DNA of 64,000 nt from Omphiscola glabra (GCA_964017045.1 OZ024794.1:8381099-8445098); one strand, 5' to 3'; shown: positions 37,097 through 49,350, numbered from the stretch's first letter. The notes: a model not told the origin generated them from the letters alone. Translations and numbers: made by a program.

Positions 37097-37919
37097 CTGA
37101 AAAACATAACAAAAAATCAGGAGCAATGAATTGTTTTGTTTAAAAAAAACTAATAAGTACTGTATCAATTTATGGTTTTGTTTAAAAAATCTAATAAGTA
37201 CTGTATCAATTTATGGTTTTGTTTAAAAAACCCAAACAAAAAAACCCCAAATAATTTCAACACTAATCTGCATTAATTTGTTGAAGCAGTTTCCCTCAGT
37301 ATTGATATAGGTTAAGGCATCTAAAACTGAACATATGCGACTTAAAACTGGCTACGACTCCATGAGACCATGACTCCAAATGAATCTTTGGGACGATATG
37401 AGCATATGAAGACACAAATCAATGACTCCAAATGAATCTTGAATTTATTACTCAAAATAAATCTATGATTTCATATGAAACTATGACCTCCCAAATGAGT
37501 ATAAGAGACTGACTGTCCACTATCCTAGGTCAGTTAAACAGGTAAAAAATAATGAAGATTTCAAGTAAATTAAAGAAATTTTATTGCAATTAAACTCTAA
37601 CATCAATGAGCTCACTTAACCCTTTATTCCAATCCATTATATTGAACTTAAAAAAAAAAAAAAGCGAATGGTACAAATGTTTGTGTTATGATGACGCAAC
37701 TGCGTCTTGGGAAAATGCAACGCTGTTACAAAGGTTGCCCCCCTTGTTGTATGTAATTTCAATGAAAGAAATGTTCTAATTATAATGCATATCGGCGATG
37801 TGCTTGTAAAAGAAATAATTAATTTAGAAAAGAGAATGGCATCTGGGAGTCGAAAATTAATTTATCAGAATGGACTGGGAGACAAATATGTTAAGGAAAT
37901 TTCTGCTGTTTAAAATATG
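37097..37919. other. Intronic/non-coding stretch
   Basis: Contains a ~44-bp duplication at about 37136-37225 (TAATAAGTACTGTATCAATT twice). Otherwise nothing was recognised. Confidence 0.5.
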
Positions 37920-38035
37920 GGAAACATATGGATCAAACAAGTCCAAGCATGGATCAAACAAGTCCAAGCATGGATCAAACAAGTCCAAGCATGGGTCAAC
38001 AAGTCCAAGCATGGGTCAAACAAGTCTAAGCATGA
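37920..38035. repeat. 21-bp minisatellite, ~5 copies
   Basis: Unit GGATCAAACAAGTCCAAGCAT-like. 21 is a multiple of three, giving the frames of 65-73 codons here. Confidence 0.93.
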
Positions 38036-38084
38036 ATATCAAACATGGGGGTGGTGGTGTTCGACTGCCAAATGGTCTTCACGG

Positions 38085-38285
38085 GGCTTAAGCCGGCATT
38101 GTGGCGTGGCTTAGGCCGGCATTGTGGCGTGGCTTAAGCCGGCATTGTGGCGTGGCTTAGGCCGGCATTGTGGCGTGGCTTAAGCCGGCATTGTGGCGTG
38201 GCTTAAGTCGGCATTGTGGCGTGGCTTAAGCCGGCATTGTGGTGTGGCTTAAGCCGGCATTGTGGCGTGGCTTAAGCCGACACTG
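38085..38285. repeat. 23-bp minisatellite, ~9 copies
   Basis: Unit GGCTTAAGCCGGCATTGTGG plus three bases; each has the palindromic CTTAAG and GCCGGC. It starts 50 bp after the preceding array. A degenerate ~65-bp triplication containing AAATGTCCAGACCCCAT follows at 38390-38600. Confidence 0.95.
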
Positions 38286-38869
38286 TGTCAGACATGATAA
38301 TGAAGACACAAATCAAACTGCTATATAAATCTAAGACTAAGATGATCAGACTTGCAGATAAAGTTGCACAGTCTTTAAACAGTGTCCACGTGCAAGAACA
38401 CCGTAGAGCACGTTATCGAGGTCACAGTCTCTAAATTAAATGTCCAGACCCCATGACTCAGTAGAGCACATAACCCAGGTCACAGTGTCTAAATGAAATG
38501 TCGAGATGACTTAACTCAGAAGCGCACCTTACATTACCGAGGTCACATGTCTAAATGAAATGTCCAGACCCCATCAGTAGAGCACATAACAGAGGCACCG
38601 AGCTTATTAACTCCGTGCACTTGTACGTGCTTATCTTTGATTACAGCGACCCTTTAGTTCACTCACTGCTGCAGTGCATGTTTAGGATCCGTGTATGCAG
38701 GTTTAGCTAATTCCCCGTTCTCATACTTTAATTGAAAGTGTTCTTGGTTCACTCTAAAAAGATTACAACGGTATTTTGTTACAAAGAATGAGCTGAGTTT
38801 TGTAGAGGCTAATGTTTAACATGCGTAGGAACATACAGCGACATTGACAAAGTCAACCGGATTCATTTC

Positions 38870-39095
38870 CCACCTATACCACCACTTACACCAGTTCCTT
38901 TCTGTTTCCTACCTATACTATACCACCACTTACAGCAGTTCCTTTCTGTTTCCCACCTATACCACCACTTACACCAGTTCCCCTTTGTTTCCCACCTATA
39001 CCACCACTTACACCAGTTCCTTTCTGTTCCCACCTATACCACCCATTAGACCAGTTCCCTTCTGTTTCCCACCTATAACACCCATTACACCAGAT
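38870..39095. repeat. ~40-bp minisatellite, ~6 copies
   Basis: Unit includes CCCACCTATACCACCACTTA and CCAGTTCCTTTCTGTTTC. Its plus strand is strongly pyrimidine-rich. Confidence 0.93.
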
Positions 39096-40560
39096 TCTTC
39101 AGAATATTCTTTGGGCTTTAAATTTTAATGACTTAAAGTGTAACTTTTATATTGCGATCACACTCGCTCACTTAAAATAACCAACTTTGAACACAGTTCT
39201 GCTTAAAACAAAATTTATGTTGAAGAAAAAATTAAGATCTAAATTATGATAATCAATAATGTCATTTCAATTTTTTTCAATTGATGTTTACAGCAAGTTG
39301 ATAGCAGGTTTAACTGCAAGTAGATCGCAGGTTAACTGCATTTATTAAATAATGTAGCCTCAAACAAGCATATACATAATCTGCTTGGTTCAAATTGCTA
39401 TTTAAACTATTATAGATCCCCCCCCCCTAAAACCCCAGCTCTAGGTCCCATTCAGGTACTCCCCCCTCCAACCCCATTAGCTCTATGTCCCATTCAGGTC
39501 ACGCTGCCACAGTTAGGTGAGCTGGTTGACACACCTCGCCACAAAACAAGACCTTATTAAATACTTAATGAATAGACCGACACGCCACGACTCTTTTAAG
39601 TGTTGAGAATACAACTGACGTTCTAACTGACGCTGTCCATGTTGTGACGTCATGCCCTACTACCGAGTCCACTGGTTATAGCAACGCTGGTTATGGTAAA
39701 GGGGAAAAACTTGGTTTATTTCTTTTTAATGTAGCGCTTGTTTGAGAGTGTTTTATTATTCTTGATTCTACATCTCCAAAGACTTGATCAAAGGATCTTG
39801 GCAATGTTGTTTCAATGTACGCGACAAAACTTCACAAGTTCATGGCTGGCGGCGCTGAGAAAGCTACAGCTTAGTGACTAAACTAGAAGAGGTGGCCTCG
39901 AAAGAACGTTCACAAGTCCTATATGTTTTATCACCAATTCACAAGTCATACATGTTTTATCACCAATTTAGAATTCTTATAATTTATTTATTATTTTTTA
40001 AAAATGTTTTTGACAGCAAATAAGTAACTGGCTAATGGTGTCATTAATGGTTTCGATAATGGTGTCGTTATGGAGACATTAGTGGTGTCATTAATTGTGT
40101 CGTTAATGGAGACATTAATGGTGTCGGTTCGCACAACATGAATATTTATTGTAGAATAAAAAGAAATCTGGTCCCGGTCCCTGATGCCATTTCAAAATGT
40201 GTCCACCGGTCCGCCATGATTAAAAGTTTGGGAGGCGCCGCCCTAAAGGTCATAAGGCAGGTTGTGTCGTTCAGTGCGTGCTCCCCTCTCAGGTGTCGCT
40301 TGACAATTTCATAAGAGTGGCAGTCGTGGGTAGGCCGTGACGTGGGCAGGCCGTGCCGTGGGTAGACCGTCTCCCGAGAAGACAGTATCAAGGCAGGTCG
40401 TACGAGGGTAGAGGTCAACCGATTTTGCGTGACTGACACAGCGACGTCAAGGCGGTGAAGACTCTCATCATCACAGGTACCGGCACCATGGGCATGGAGC
40501 GTGAGTACATTTCAGATTTTACGTCGGGGATAACATTAATGGAGGTGTATGGCACCAAAT
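39096..40560. other. Non-coding stretch with small tandem patterns
   Basis: Holds a short array of GGTGTCATTAATGG/GGAGACATTAATGG-type units at 40030-40135. A 97-residue minus-strand frame at 40146-40439 overlaps a GGCCGTG.CGTGGG repeat. No supported exon. Confidence 0.45.
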
Positions 40561-40564
40561 AATG

Positions 40565-40945
40565 TCAGAGCGTACACATACACATTTCAGAGCTTACACT
40601 TACACATGTCAGAGCGTACACTTACACATGTCAGAGCTTACACTTACACATGTCAGAGCTTACACTTACACATGTCAGAGCGTATACTTACGCATGTCGG
40701 AGCTTACACTTAAGCATGTCATAGCTTACACTTACACATGTCACGGCGTACACGTACACATGTCAGAGCTTACACTTACACATGTCAGAGCGTACACTTA
40801 CACATGTCAGAGCTTACACTTACACATGTCAGAGCGTACACTTACGCATGTCAGAGCGTACACTTACGCATGTCAGAGCGTACACTTAAGCATGTCAGAA
40901 CTTACACTTACACATGTCAAAGCTTACACTTAAGCATGTCAGCGA
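40565..40945. repeat. 22-bp minisatellite, ~17 copies
   Basis: Unit CATGTCAGAGCTTACACTTA plus CA, alternating with GAGCGTACACTTAC. The 123-residue Thr/His-rich frame is a by-product because 3 x 22 bp is in frame. Confidence 0.96.
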
Positions 40946-41429
40946 CACGCGGCTACAAATAAACACATGAATTATTTTTTTTTATTAATAATTAATAACT
41001 CCATTAATACGTGTCAGCAGAAATAAAATGGCAGGGAATTTCAGTCAAATAAGGTTACATTATAATAACATTTAACAAATGTATCATGAAATAATCGGTA
41101 CACACATAGATCTTGGATAATCTGGGATTAAGGGTGGCGGAAAGGGGGGAAAAAAGGGGGGGGTAAATATGTGTTATTTGCCCCTTATCAAAGCAAATAC
41201 TTGATTTAAGTTTTTAAAAAAGGGTTGCTGTTGTGTTCATTATTGTGACAATTGATTATTTTTAACTACCTATTACAGCTAACACAATCCCAGTGTCCTA
41301 TTTCCACACATAGACACAAAGTATCACGCTCCTGACACTTGCACAATTACCCCCCCCCCCCAAAACACACGTGCTGAACACTGCTTGTAGTGCATACAAT
41401 TAAATCATGACAACGCCTGATGTTTACAT
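40946..41429. other. Non-coding stretch
   Basis: G-run and C-run simple sequence near 41140-41165 and 41349; nothing else recognised. Confidence 0.5.
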
Positions 41430-41625
41430 GTTTTACGTTGAGGCGTTAAGATGTTTCATGTTAAGGCGCTCAGTTGTTTTATGTTAAGGCGTTAAGATGT
41501 TTTATGTTAAAGCGTTAAGATGTTTTATGTTAAGGCGTTAAGATGTTTTATGTTAAGGCGTTCAGATGTTTTATGTTAAGGCGTTCAGATGTTTTATGTT
41601 AAGGCGTTCAGATGTTCAGTTTGAA
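41430..41625. repeat. 23-bp minisatellite, ~8.5 copies
   Basis: Unit TTTTATGTTAAGGCGTTAAG plus three bases. Confidence 0.95.
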
Positions 41626-41934
41626 TACAAGAAACTTGTTCAATTCACCAGTGGTGGGTTGATCTGAGCAGCAAAGGAAGGGTGGTGTGGTAAGAGGATT
41701 GGGGTGGAGAGTGGGGCGGAGAGTGGTGTGGAGAGTGGGGTCAAACGGCGTATACCCGTATATTTAGTATATATAATAAGTGTTCAGAAAGTATTTTTAA
41801 AAAGTAGCATTCCATTTATCGACTGAGCTCATGGTGTACACTGTACACATGGTGTACACTGTACACATTGAAATATATATATTTTTTAAATTGTGCATAC
41901 GACTATAAAGGCACGGCATGTTTTTAACAAATAA

Positions 41935-42018
41935 TGAGAGAAAAATAGAGTCATGTACGTGTCTTTCTATAGAGTTATGTACGTGTCTTTCTATAGAGTT
42001 ATGTACGTGTCTTTCTAA
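41935..42018. repeat. 24-bp tandem repeat, 3 copies
   Basis: Unit TATAGAGTTATGTACGTGTC plus four bases. Confidence 0.9.
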
Positions 42019-42239
42019 CTCTGCACTTGAATTTGAATACATTACAAACAAGAAATGCTTTAAATCATGCAAAACAATCAATCGATGTATCGATCAGCTC
42101 CATTTTTGACCTAAGCACACATGTATTCCACGTGCTTTAGTTTAGGAGGCAATTCTCAAACAAACATATTAGCATAAAACGTGTCAGGTGTGTTTATTTA
42201 TTTTATTGGCAACTCACACCATACGAGCACAGCGAGGGT

Positions 42240-42455
42240 AACAGTTGAATTACAAAGTATACTATGTCAACACAACTAACACCATAGTTGCACAGCGAGC
42301 GTACCGGTACTTGGAACAGTTGAATTACAAAGTATACTATGTCAACACAACTAACACCATAGTTGCACAGCGAGCGTACCGGTACTTGGAACAGTTGAAT
42401 TACAAAGTATACTATGTCAACACAACCAACACCATAGTTGGACACCGAGCTAACA
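42240..42455. repeat. 75-bp tandem repeat, ~2.8 copies
   Basis: Unit contains GTTGAATTACAAAGTATACT and CACCATAGTTGCACAGCGAG. The copies are nearly identical, so the expansion is recent. 75 being a multiple of three keeps frames open on both strands. Confidence 0.95.
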
Positions 42456-42745
42456 GTTGAATTATACGTTATACGCTGTTAAAAGTTTTCCCCGTGTTTT
42501 GCCATCTTACTGTTAACTTCATAGGGGCGATGCTATATGTGCGTATCTAAAATATGACACACAAAAGAGATTTAAATCTAAGATGTATCAGATGGATACC
42601 ACTACTCGCTTTAAGAATAGTGTCAGCGTGTAGCGAAATTTCGAACCGAGAGAGAAAATAATATAACAGCATAACGTCCTACTATGTGGAGGGTGTTTGG
42701 CAACAGTGCAGCCGTGTGTATTCCCAAAGTCTGATCCTTTGATCA

Positions 42746-43085
42746 GTGATGACGCCTTATGTACCCACTAGACAACTCCGCTCATCCGATAGTGGCAAAC
42801 TCTCGATACCGCGTGTTCGCCTTGAGACTTACGGAAAGCGCACGCTCGCATTTGCTGGCCCAACCATTTGGAACACCCTTCCTGACGCCCTCGGAAACAG
42901 CCAGACGCTGGAGTCCTTCAAAACAAATTTAAAAACTCATCTATTTCGCAAACACCTGCTGGGATGATGTTTTCTACCATCCTTTCCAGCTAGTTATTAA
43001 CTCCCAGCTTTGTTTTTGTACCGCGCTTCGAGCCTTTGGGGATGAAGCGTGATTTTTCAAATGAACTTTATTATTATTATTATAT
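42746..43085 (+). mobile_element. LINE C-terminal fragment inside a minisatellite
   Basis: The frame to 42967 reads VPTRQLRSSD, then YGKRTLAFAGPTIWNTLPDA, then SFKTNLKTHLFRKHLLG, the conserved end of CR1/L2-like reverse transcriptases. A short 3' UTR with GCGCTTCGAG and a terminal TTATTATTATTAT microsatellite follow. It splits the 43-bp array: one unit lies at 42702-42745 and the rest begin right after the tail. Confidence 0.85.
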
Positions 43086-43445
43086 TTACAACAGTGCAGC
43101 CGTGTGTATTCCCAAAGTCTGATCCTATTAACAGCAGTGCAGCCGTGTGTATTCCCAAAATCTGATCCTATTAACAGCAGTGCAGCCGTGTGTATTCCCA
43201 AAGTCTGATCCTATATTAACAGCAGTGCAGCCGTGTGTATTCCCAAAGTCTGATCCCATTAACATCAGTGCAGCCGTCTGTATTCCCAAAGTATGATCCT
43301 ATATTTACAGCAGTGCAGCCGTCTGTATTCCCAAAGTCTCATCCTCTTAACAGCATTGCAGCCGTGTGTATTCCCAAAGTCTGATCCTATTAACAACAGT
43401 AGAGTCGTGTGTAATCCCACCTTCAGATCCTATTAACAACGGTTA
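43086..43445. repeat. 43-bp minisatellite split by two elements
   Basis: Unit contains CAGCAGTGCAGCCGTGTGTA and TTCCCAAAGTCTGATCCTAT, about 8 copies here, one before the LINE fragment (42702-42745) and one after the fold-back element (about 43741-43785). The original array therefore spanned at least 42702-43785 before the insertions. Confidence 0.93.
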
Positions 43446-43734
43446 CCGGAAATTTGTTTGAAAGAAATTTCGTCGACGGAAAATTGATCGACGGAAATTT
43501 TATCGCACGGAAATTTGGTCGAATCTTTTTTTCAGTTCACACATTAAAATTTTGCGTCAAATTTCTTTTTGAACGCACCATACTATACAGTAAAACAAAA
43601 TAATGCGTTCAAAAGGAAATTTGTCGCAAAATTTTAACTTTTATAATGAAAAAAGATTTTACAAATTTCCGATCGATCAAATTTCCGTTCAATCAATTTT
43701 CCATCGACGAAATTTCTTTCAAACAAATTTCCAG
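43446..43734. mobile_element. Near-perfect fold-back element (289 bp)
   Basis: The whole element is an imperfect palindrome. The outer arms share GGAAATTTGTTTGAAAGAAA and TTTCGTCGACGGAAAATTGA in inverted orientation, and the inner arms share TTAAAATTTTGCG. ACGGAAATTTG-type motifs are repeated within each arm. It interrupts the 43-bp minisatellite. No coding capacity. Confidence 0.85.
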
Positions 43735-43837
43735 ATACGATTAACAACAGCGCAGCCATCTGTATACCCAAAGTCTTGTCCTAATTAATAACGATGCCTT
43801 GGCATAGCTTGTTTGTTTTTTCCTTTTAACAGAATCA

Positions 43838-44463
43838 ATCACCAGAATAACAACTCAATAACTTCATTAAGGACAAATCATCAGAATAACAACCTCAATA
43901 ACTTCATTAAGGACAAATCATCAGAATAACAACCTCAATAACTTCATTAAGGACAAATCACCAGAATAACAACTCAATAACTTCATTAAGGACAAATCAT
44001 CAGAATAACAACTTAATAACTTCATTAAGGACAAATCACCAGAATAACAACTTAATAACTTCATTAAGGACAAATCATCAGAATAACAACTTAATAACTT
44101 CATTCAGGACAAATCATCAGAATAACAACTCAATAACTTCATTAAGGACAAATCACCAGAATAACAACTCAATAACTTCATTAAGGACAAATCATCAGAA
44201 TAACAACTTAATAACTTCATTCAGGACAAATCATCAGAATAACAACCTCAATAACTTCATTAAGGACAAATCACCAGAATAACAACTCAATAACTTCATT
44301 AAGGACAAATCATCAGAATAACAACTTAATAACTTCATTCAGGACAAATCACCAGAATAACAACTCAATAACTTCATTAAGGACAAATCATTAGAATAAC
44401 AACTCAATAACTTCATTAAGGACAAATCACCAGAATAACAACTCAATAACTTCATTAAGGACA
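43838..44463. repeat. 39-bp minisatellite, ~16 copies
   Basis: Unit contains CAGAATAACAACTCAATAAC and TTCATTAAGGACAAATCA. Variants at a few positions (CATCAG/CACCAG, ACTCAAT/ACTTAAT, ATTAAGG/ATTCAGG) alternate in a patterned way, suggesting multi-unit expansions. Confidence 0.96.
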
Positions 44464-45860
44464 AACTTAGTTGGCTTTAATTTAGACATTCATCGCGCCC
44501 CACTTAAAATGAAAATTGCGCATTTTTTATCAATTGGGTCGAACTGTCCAAGCCTTGACTGACACCTGCACAGCGAGTTGACAGTATGATGCGAAGGTTC
44601 GTGAAAATAACACCAAACGGGTTAAGGGCAGGGTACAACAGTTGTAGACTCCCTGCTTTACATTCAATGCCAATCAACCCAATCCACAAAATATGGGGTT
44701 GAAATTATCGATTGGCAAAGAACAAAAAGCCATAGTGTCTGTGTGAACTAATGACGTCACTGAGCATTGTACCTTTTCAATATGAACGGTGTGCGTTATA
44801 ATCAGAAACAGCACAGTTTAGCAGTGACCATACTTAAACATTTCATTCGCAGACTCGGTCTAAGATATTGATTGCTCAAGAACAACTAGTTAATCTATAT
44901 ATTGGAGCTCTCGAAATGGCGTTAAAAATTTTAACTATTGAGTAGTGTCTTACTTCATCAAAAGTCAAATGTTTTGGGGCAAGCTGAGAGCCTATCCAGT
45001 CTTGGGCTTGTCACAGAGCGCTTAATAAAGCCACGTCTTTGGGCAGCAGAGACCCTGCCCAGTCTTGGACTTGTCACAGAGCGCTTAATAAAGCCACGTC
45101 TTTGGGCAGCAGAGACCCTGCCCAGTCTTGGGCTTGTCACAGATTTCTTAGTAAAGCTTAGGATACGGTTTAACATTACTTCAAATAGGATGACGAATTA
45201 TCGCGTAGACGTCCATAAAATGGTGACATGATGCGTCATCGGCAGAACATGTTGCTGTCTCTTTAACTCACACCAACAACAGGATCTATCGATTGTATAC
45301 ATAAATCAGGACTTGAATTGGCGCCTTAAGACTTGATTAGTGGCTAGGGATATTGCCATGACCTCTAGATTCAGTTCACGCACGTTCATTTGTAGGTTTA
45401 GCTCAAAGTTCCTTGCTCTTTTTTTGACCTGGTCCGTGATTGACATCCGATGATACTCCGATGAAGGAATTGCGTCATTTTCTACTTGCCGTTGGGTGAA
45501 ACATTTGATTTATGAAACTGGTGATTATTATATAGTTGTGTGAAGGCTGCTCAATATTACAATATATTTCCTTTCAGTTGTTCCAACTCTTTTAACGCAA
45601 TTATGAACGCTAAAGAAAAAAGGCTCGGTAGACTCTTTTGTTTAGATTTCGACCCCCCCCCCCCCCCTTTTGTCCTTCAGGTAATTTGTTAGTTCGCGAA
45701 GTTCTATGCCCGGATCTAGAGATAATAGTGTGCGCCTTCTGGTAGTTAAGTAAAATGAAATGTATACCCTATTTTATTATTTTGTATTACAATTCTAAAT
45801 GACATCTTGGGCGTTAACAAATCAAACACGCAAATTTTTCTAAATGACCAAACAAAACAA

Positions 45861-46898
45861 TTAGATCTTGGTATAGACGGTCCCCAGAAAGGACTGTACA
45901 ACTTGTTTATACTTTGAATTATATTTGTAGTAAATAAACGAATTGACCGAGACACCGAGATACCCCCAGGCTTGGCTGAGTGTGACCACTACACTAAACA
46001 ACCTCGAGTAGGGGCCCTCGGATGAAAACGGGGGATAAACTATTCGGGTTAGAGAGTATAGAATGAAGGGTAGGTTAAAGGTGGTAAACATGGCGGAAAC
46101 CAGGGCAACCGACTCTATTACTTTAATATCTTTGGATGATAAAGAAAACGATGGTTTTACTATTTCACTTTCACCCGCTCTAACTTTTTGAAGATATTTG
46201 GAAACAGTTATTGCATTCTGGCGAAATTTCGATGCCCTGTGGAGTTTAGCGCCCAAAATGACCATGCAGACGGCCACGACAACGAAGCACAGCCAGGGAA
46301 TGGCGTTGCGATTGACGGTATCGTTAAAGATGTTGGCAAAGGTCATGTCGCCAGTAGTTCTGGCGATTAGCACCGACGAATTGGTCGCCGGGCTGACAAC
46401 CCAAACCAACTTCCTGAAAATAACCATCGGGAGACGCAGGGCGATCCCCATGAGCAATAAAGCAAACAAGGCAACCGATGTCCGCAACTGAGTGAAAACG
46501 TTTTTGAAGCGCAGTGGCATGGCCACACAACAGCACCGCGCTATGGCTATGTAGGTGGTGATGAAAGTCGATGCGTCGTAAAACATGTAAGAGTACCAAT
46601 ACAGGATAAAGTAAACACTCAGCGGGTCCGCTCCCAGGACCAAATTATTAAAACTGAGCAGTGCGATGCAGATGACTACAACCAATGAAATGAGCAGATG
46701 GCAGAGATCTGACAGAGACAGGGCCAGGAAAGATATGCAAATGCTGTCAGCGAGGCCCATTTTGACGAAGGCGAGTACATTCAGAAGGTTGCTGGAAATG
46801 CCGAAGACGACAATTGATGGCATGATGACCGCGGTGACCATGCGATATTCCATCAAAACATGGTCGGAAATAAAATAATATACTTCAGTTATATTCAT
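45861..46898 (-). CDS. Intronless class A chemosensory-type GPCR, copy 1
   Basis: 345 residues in one exon. Seven membrane segments at about 23-46, 55-80, 95-121, 141-163, 199-217, 262-285 and 301-325. Rhodopsin-like marks are the Asn in TM1 (GISSNLLN), LALSLSD in TM2 and N319-S-x-x-Y323 replacing NPxxY in TM7. The DRY position reads ARC (120-122), TM6 has FNLPF without the CWxP tryptophan, and no Cys sits before TM3 or in the second extracellular loop, so the usual disulphide is absent. Asn2 forms a glycosylation sequon; there is no signal peptide. This combination fits gastropod chemosensory receptor expansions. The ligand is unknown. TTTATT at 45773 is a minus-strand AATAAA. Copy 2 is about 93% identical. 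Confidence 0.9.
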   Translation of the reverse strand: MNITEVYYFISDHVLMEYRMVTAVIMPSIVVFGISSNLLNVLAFVKMGLADSICISFLALSLSDLCHLLISLVVVICIALLSFNNLVLGADPLSVYFILYWYSYMFYDASTFITTYIAIARCCCVAMPLRFKNVFTQLRTSVALFALLLMGIALRLPMVIFRKLVWVVSPATNSSVLIARTTGDMTFANIFNDTVNRNAIPWLCFVVVAVCMVILGAKLHRASKFRQNAITVSKYLQKVRAGESEIVKPSFSLSSKDIKVIESVALVSAMFTTFNLPFILYSLTRIVYPPFSSEGPYSRLFSVVVTLSQAWGYLGVSVNSFIYYKYNSKYKQVVQSFLGTVYTKI

Positions 46899-49134
46899 GA
46901 TGTGTTCAGGGTCGTAAATAGGATGGTGAAATGTAGAATTGTCTTACGATTTATATCATAATTTAACTATTTATTCACAAAATCTATAGGCTATCGAAAA
47001 ATCATACATATCTCAAATGCATGTCTGACTTTGCTATTTACTGTTTTAAATACTTATTTATTTTCATATATATTACATAAATATATATATATTTCTTGAT
47101 GTTAGGGGGCATGAACTCGCACTGGTGTCATTGGTATGTTTCGCGACTGGTTCAGTACAAGTTTCAGTAGTTCTTTTTTTCGAAAACATATAGTGTCTAT
47201 ACATGTGTGTATTAACAGTAACGATCACCTTGACTAGCTTCGATGGCAATCAACAATTTGAGTTTTTTTACAACACGGTTTTCAATTTAAAAAATTATTT
47301 TTCTTTTTGGGGCGAGTCTGAGAATATCGATTTAAAATACAATACAAAGACAATTTCAACAAATAATTATATTTCATTTGGTTATGCTGACTAATAATTC
47401 CATTCTATTGCTTGGTTGATATTGGCTGGAGGTTACATTTAGGACTGCGTGATTAGTTAACTAACTACTGCGGCTAATAATTGCATCAATTTGAAGCTAA
47501 CCATTACGCTAGAATAAACATTGGTAATCACCAATAATTATTGTATTTTTTTTTTGACTTTCAATTTGTATCCATCACGAACCGTGGTCTGTTCTAACAG
47601 CTGATCATACTAATCTTGATTTCTCCAGCAATGTTACTTCAAATTTTAATTATAATATATTATATATAGCGATGATTGCAAGTGAAGTATCTAATATATT
47701 ATTACGCAGTGCGCGCTTTGTTCTCAGCACCATACACCACATCATTTCCTTAATAGTGTCATTAAAATAACATTTATAGCTACCCCTGGGATAAGATGTA
47801 TTGAATAGGATCAGTATATGGAACTGTGATCCGTGGTCCTATTCTTTCAGGTGGTCCACGACTGTGGTGCTTATATATAACATTTATTTTAATCACATTC
47901 AATATGCCCCCCTTCCCCCCCCCCCCCAAAACCACCTATGTCGACTTCTCAGCAAAGATAATACGATACTGGTATGCTACATCTGTCATAATTCTCATCG
48001 TGGGACTCATCTGTTTGGAGGGAAGAGATAAACGTACATATGTTTTCAACTTATTTGTACAGAACGAAAATCTATGCAAGACAAAGGAAACTCAACCCTG
48101 TTGAAGTTGAGGTGCATACAAACGTGGGTTACCGGTATTGAGATACTAAATTTAAAGAAAGTTTAACGTGCCGTTGTGGTCCGCACGGCACATGAGATTT
48201 GGAAATGTGGTCTTCGTGTGTAAAAAAAAAATATATTGGGAAATACTAATGTTACCGGTACTAAATTACTATAGAAGAAAATTTAATGTGCTGTTGTGGT
48301 CGGCCCGGCACCTGAGATTCGGAAATGTGGTCCTCGTGTGTAACACAATGTTGGTAATACTACTAATACCACAGGTACTGTGCACGAACACTCAGGCAAC
48401 GAGATAGCGCGTAGAGTTCAACTCTCCGTCATGGCAAACGTTTCTTCAATCTCCTTGTTCATTTTAACGTGAGACACAAAGCATTAAGTCACACGAAGTT
48501 TAAATGATGTATTTAAATTGAAGACGTTCTTATTCGACCGTTATTCGCATGCCATCTTGTAGGACAGTTCGCCCGTCGTAATGTTTTTGTTGACACACGT
48601 GGCTCTTTGTATCGGCTCACCGTCTGTCTCGTGAAGCGCTGACAGGTCGCCCGAGTCGACGACACGGAGCTACAGCTCCTGTATGCTGGTTTGAGGGAGG
48701 GGAGTTGGGCTGGTCGATGATGGGGAAGTAAGGAAAGGTGATTTTTAAACAAAAAAACTAGTACCCCTTCGTTTATAATACTCATTAAAATAATCATGAC
48801 AATGATCGATCCTAACAAAAAGGATTGTTGGGATGAGATGGGATAAGGTGTTGGGGCAGGGAATTTCCCGGTTAAGCAATTCGACTCTGACCAACGGACG
48901 GTATGGACTCGTCAAATTCTACTTTTTAGTTGTATGCCTGGGTTAAGAGCTATGTCAACAAGCTCGGGGTGTTGTAAGCGTTCCTTGTTTTTAAAAAAAA
49001 ACAAAAAAAATATTCTTTTCTTGATCAATTACAGATTACCATGTTTCCTATTAAAAAGTAGAACATAAAAGAAATATGTTTAGAAAACTTTTTAATAAAT
49101 AATTTACTTCAAAGTCAATTTTAGACTCAAAACG

Positions 49135-49345
49135 TGGAATAGGATGACATTTTCTATAGGATGACATTTAGTATAGGATGACATTCTCTATAGGATGACA
49201 TTCTCTATAGGATGACATTCTCTACAGGATGACATTTTCTAAAGGACGAAATTTTGTATAGGACGAAATTTTGTATAGGATGTCATTTTCTATAGGACAG
49301 CATTTTTATTGGATGACATTTTCTGTAGGATGAAATTTTCCATAC
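49135..49345. repeat. ~18-bp array at the duplication junction
   Basis: About eleven copies of ATAGGATGACATTTTCT-type units end exactly where unit 2 begins. A shorter set (three copies) closes unit 2 at 53455-53515. Confidence 0.9.
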
Positions 49346-49350
49346 AACGA

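Larger units (their letters stand above)
44537..49350. repeat. Segmental duplication, unit 1
   Basis: Starts GGGTCGAACTGTCCAAGCCT and matches unit 2 (49351-53515) almost throughout. It has the same left-end sequence, a ~63-bp tandem block (44993-45145 here, 49800-50040 in unit 2), the GPCR gene, its upstream region, and a right-end array of GACATTTTCTATAGG motifs. Unit 1 is longer, mainly through extra sequence at about 48130-48840 that includes two ~120-bp copies with GGAAATGTGGTC. Homology resumes at 48860-48970 (CTGACCAACGGACGGTA). Confidence 0.9.

Noticed and set aside
39640..39720. RFX X-box-like GGTTATAGCAAC as a ciliary promoter
   Set aside because: One half-site fits but the other does not, and no transcription start is known here.
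40146..40439. 97-residue minus-strand frame as an exon of the 36.4-kb gene
   Set aside because: It overlaps a short GGCCGTG repeat, has no clear donor with the needed phase, and resembles no family I know.
40562..40933. 123-residue Thr/His-rich frame
   Set aside because: By-product of a 22-bp minisatellite; no splice sites or non-repeat domain.
43838..44463. Regular 39-bp repeats considered as a CRISPR array
   Set aside because: The repeats are contiguous with no unique spacers, and the DNA is animal. The same holds for the other arrays.
46188..46599. Several 60-97 residue frames overlapping the GPCR genes (and their counterparts at 51197-51672)
   Set aside because: They are shadows of the receptor coding frame and are conserved only because the two receptor copies are near-identical.
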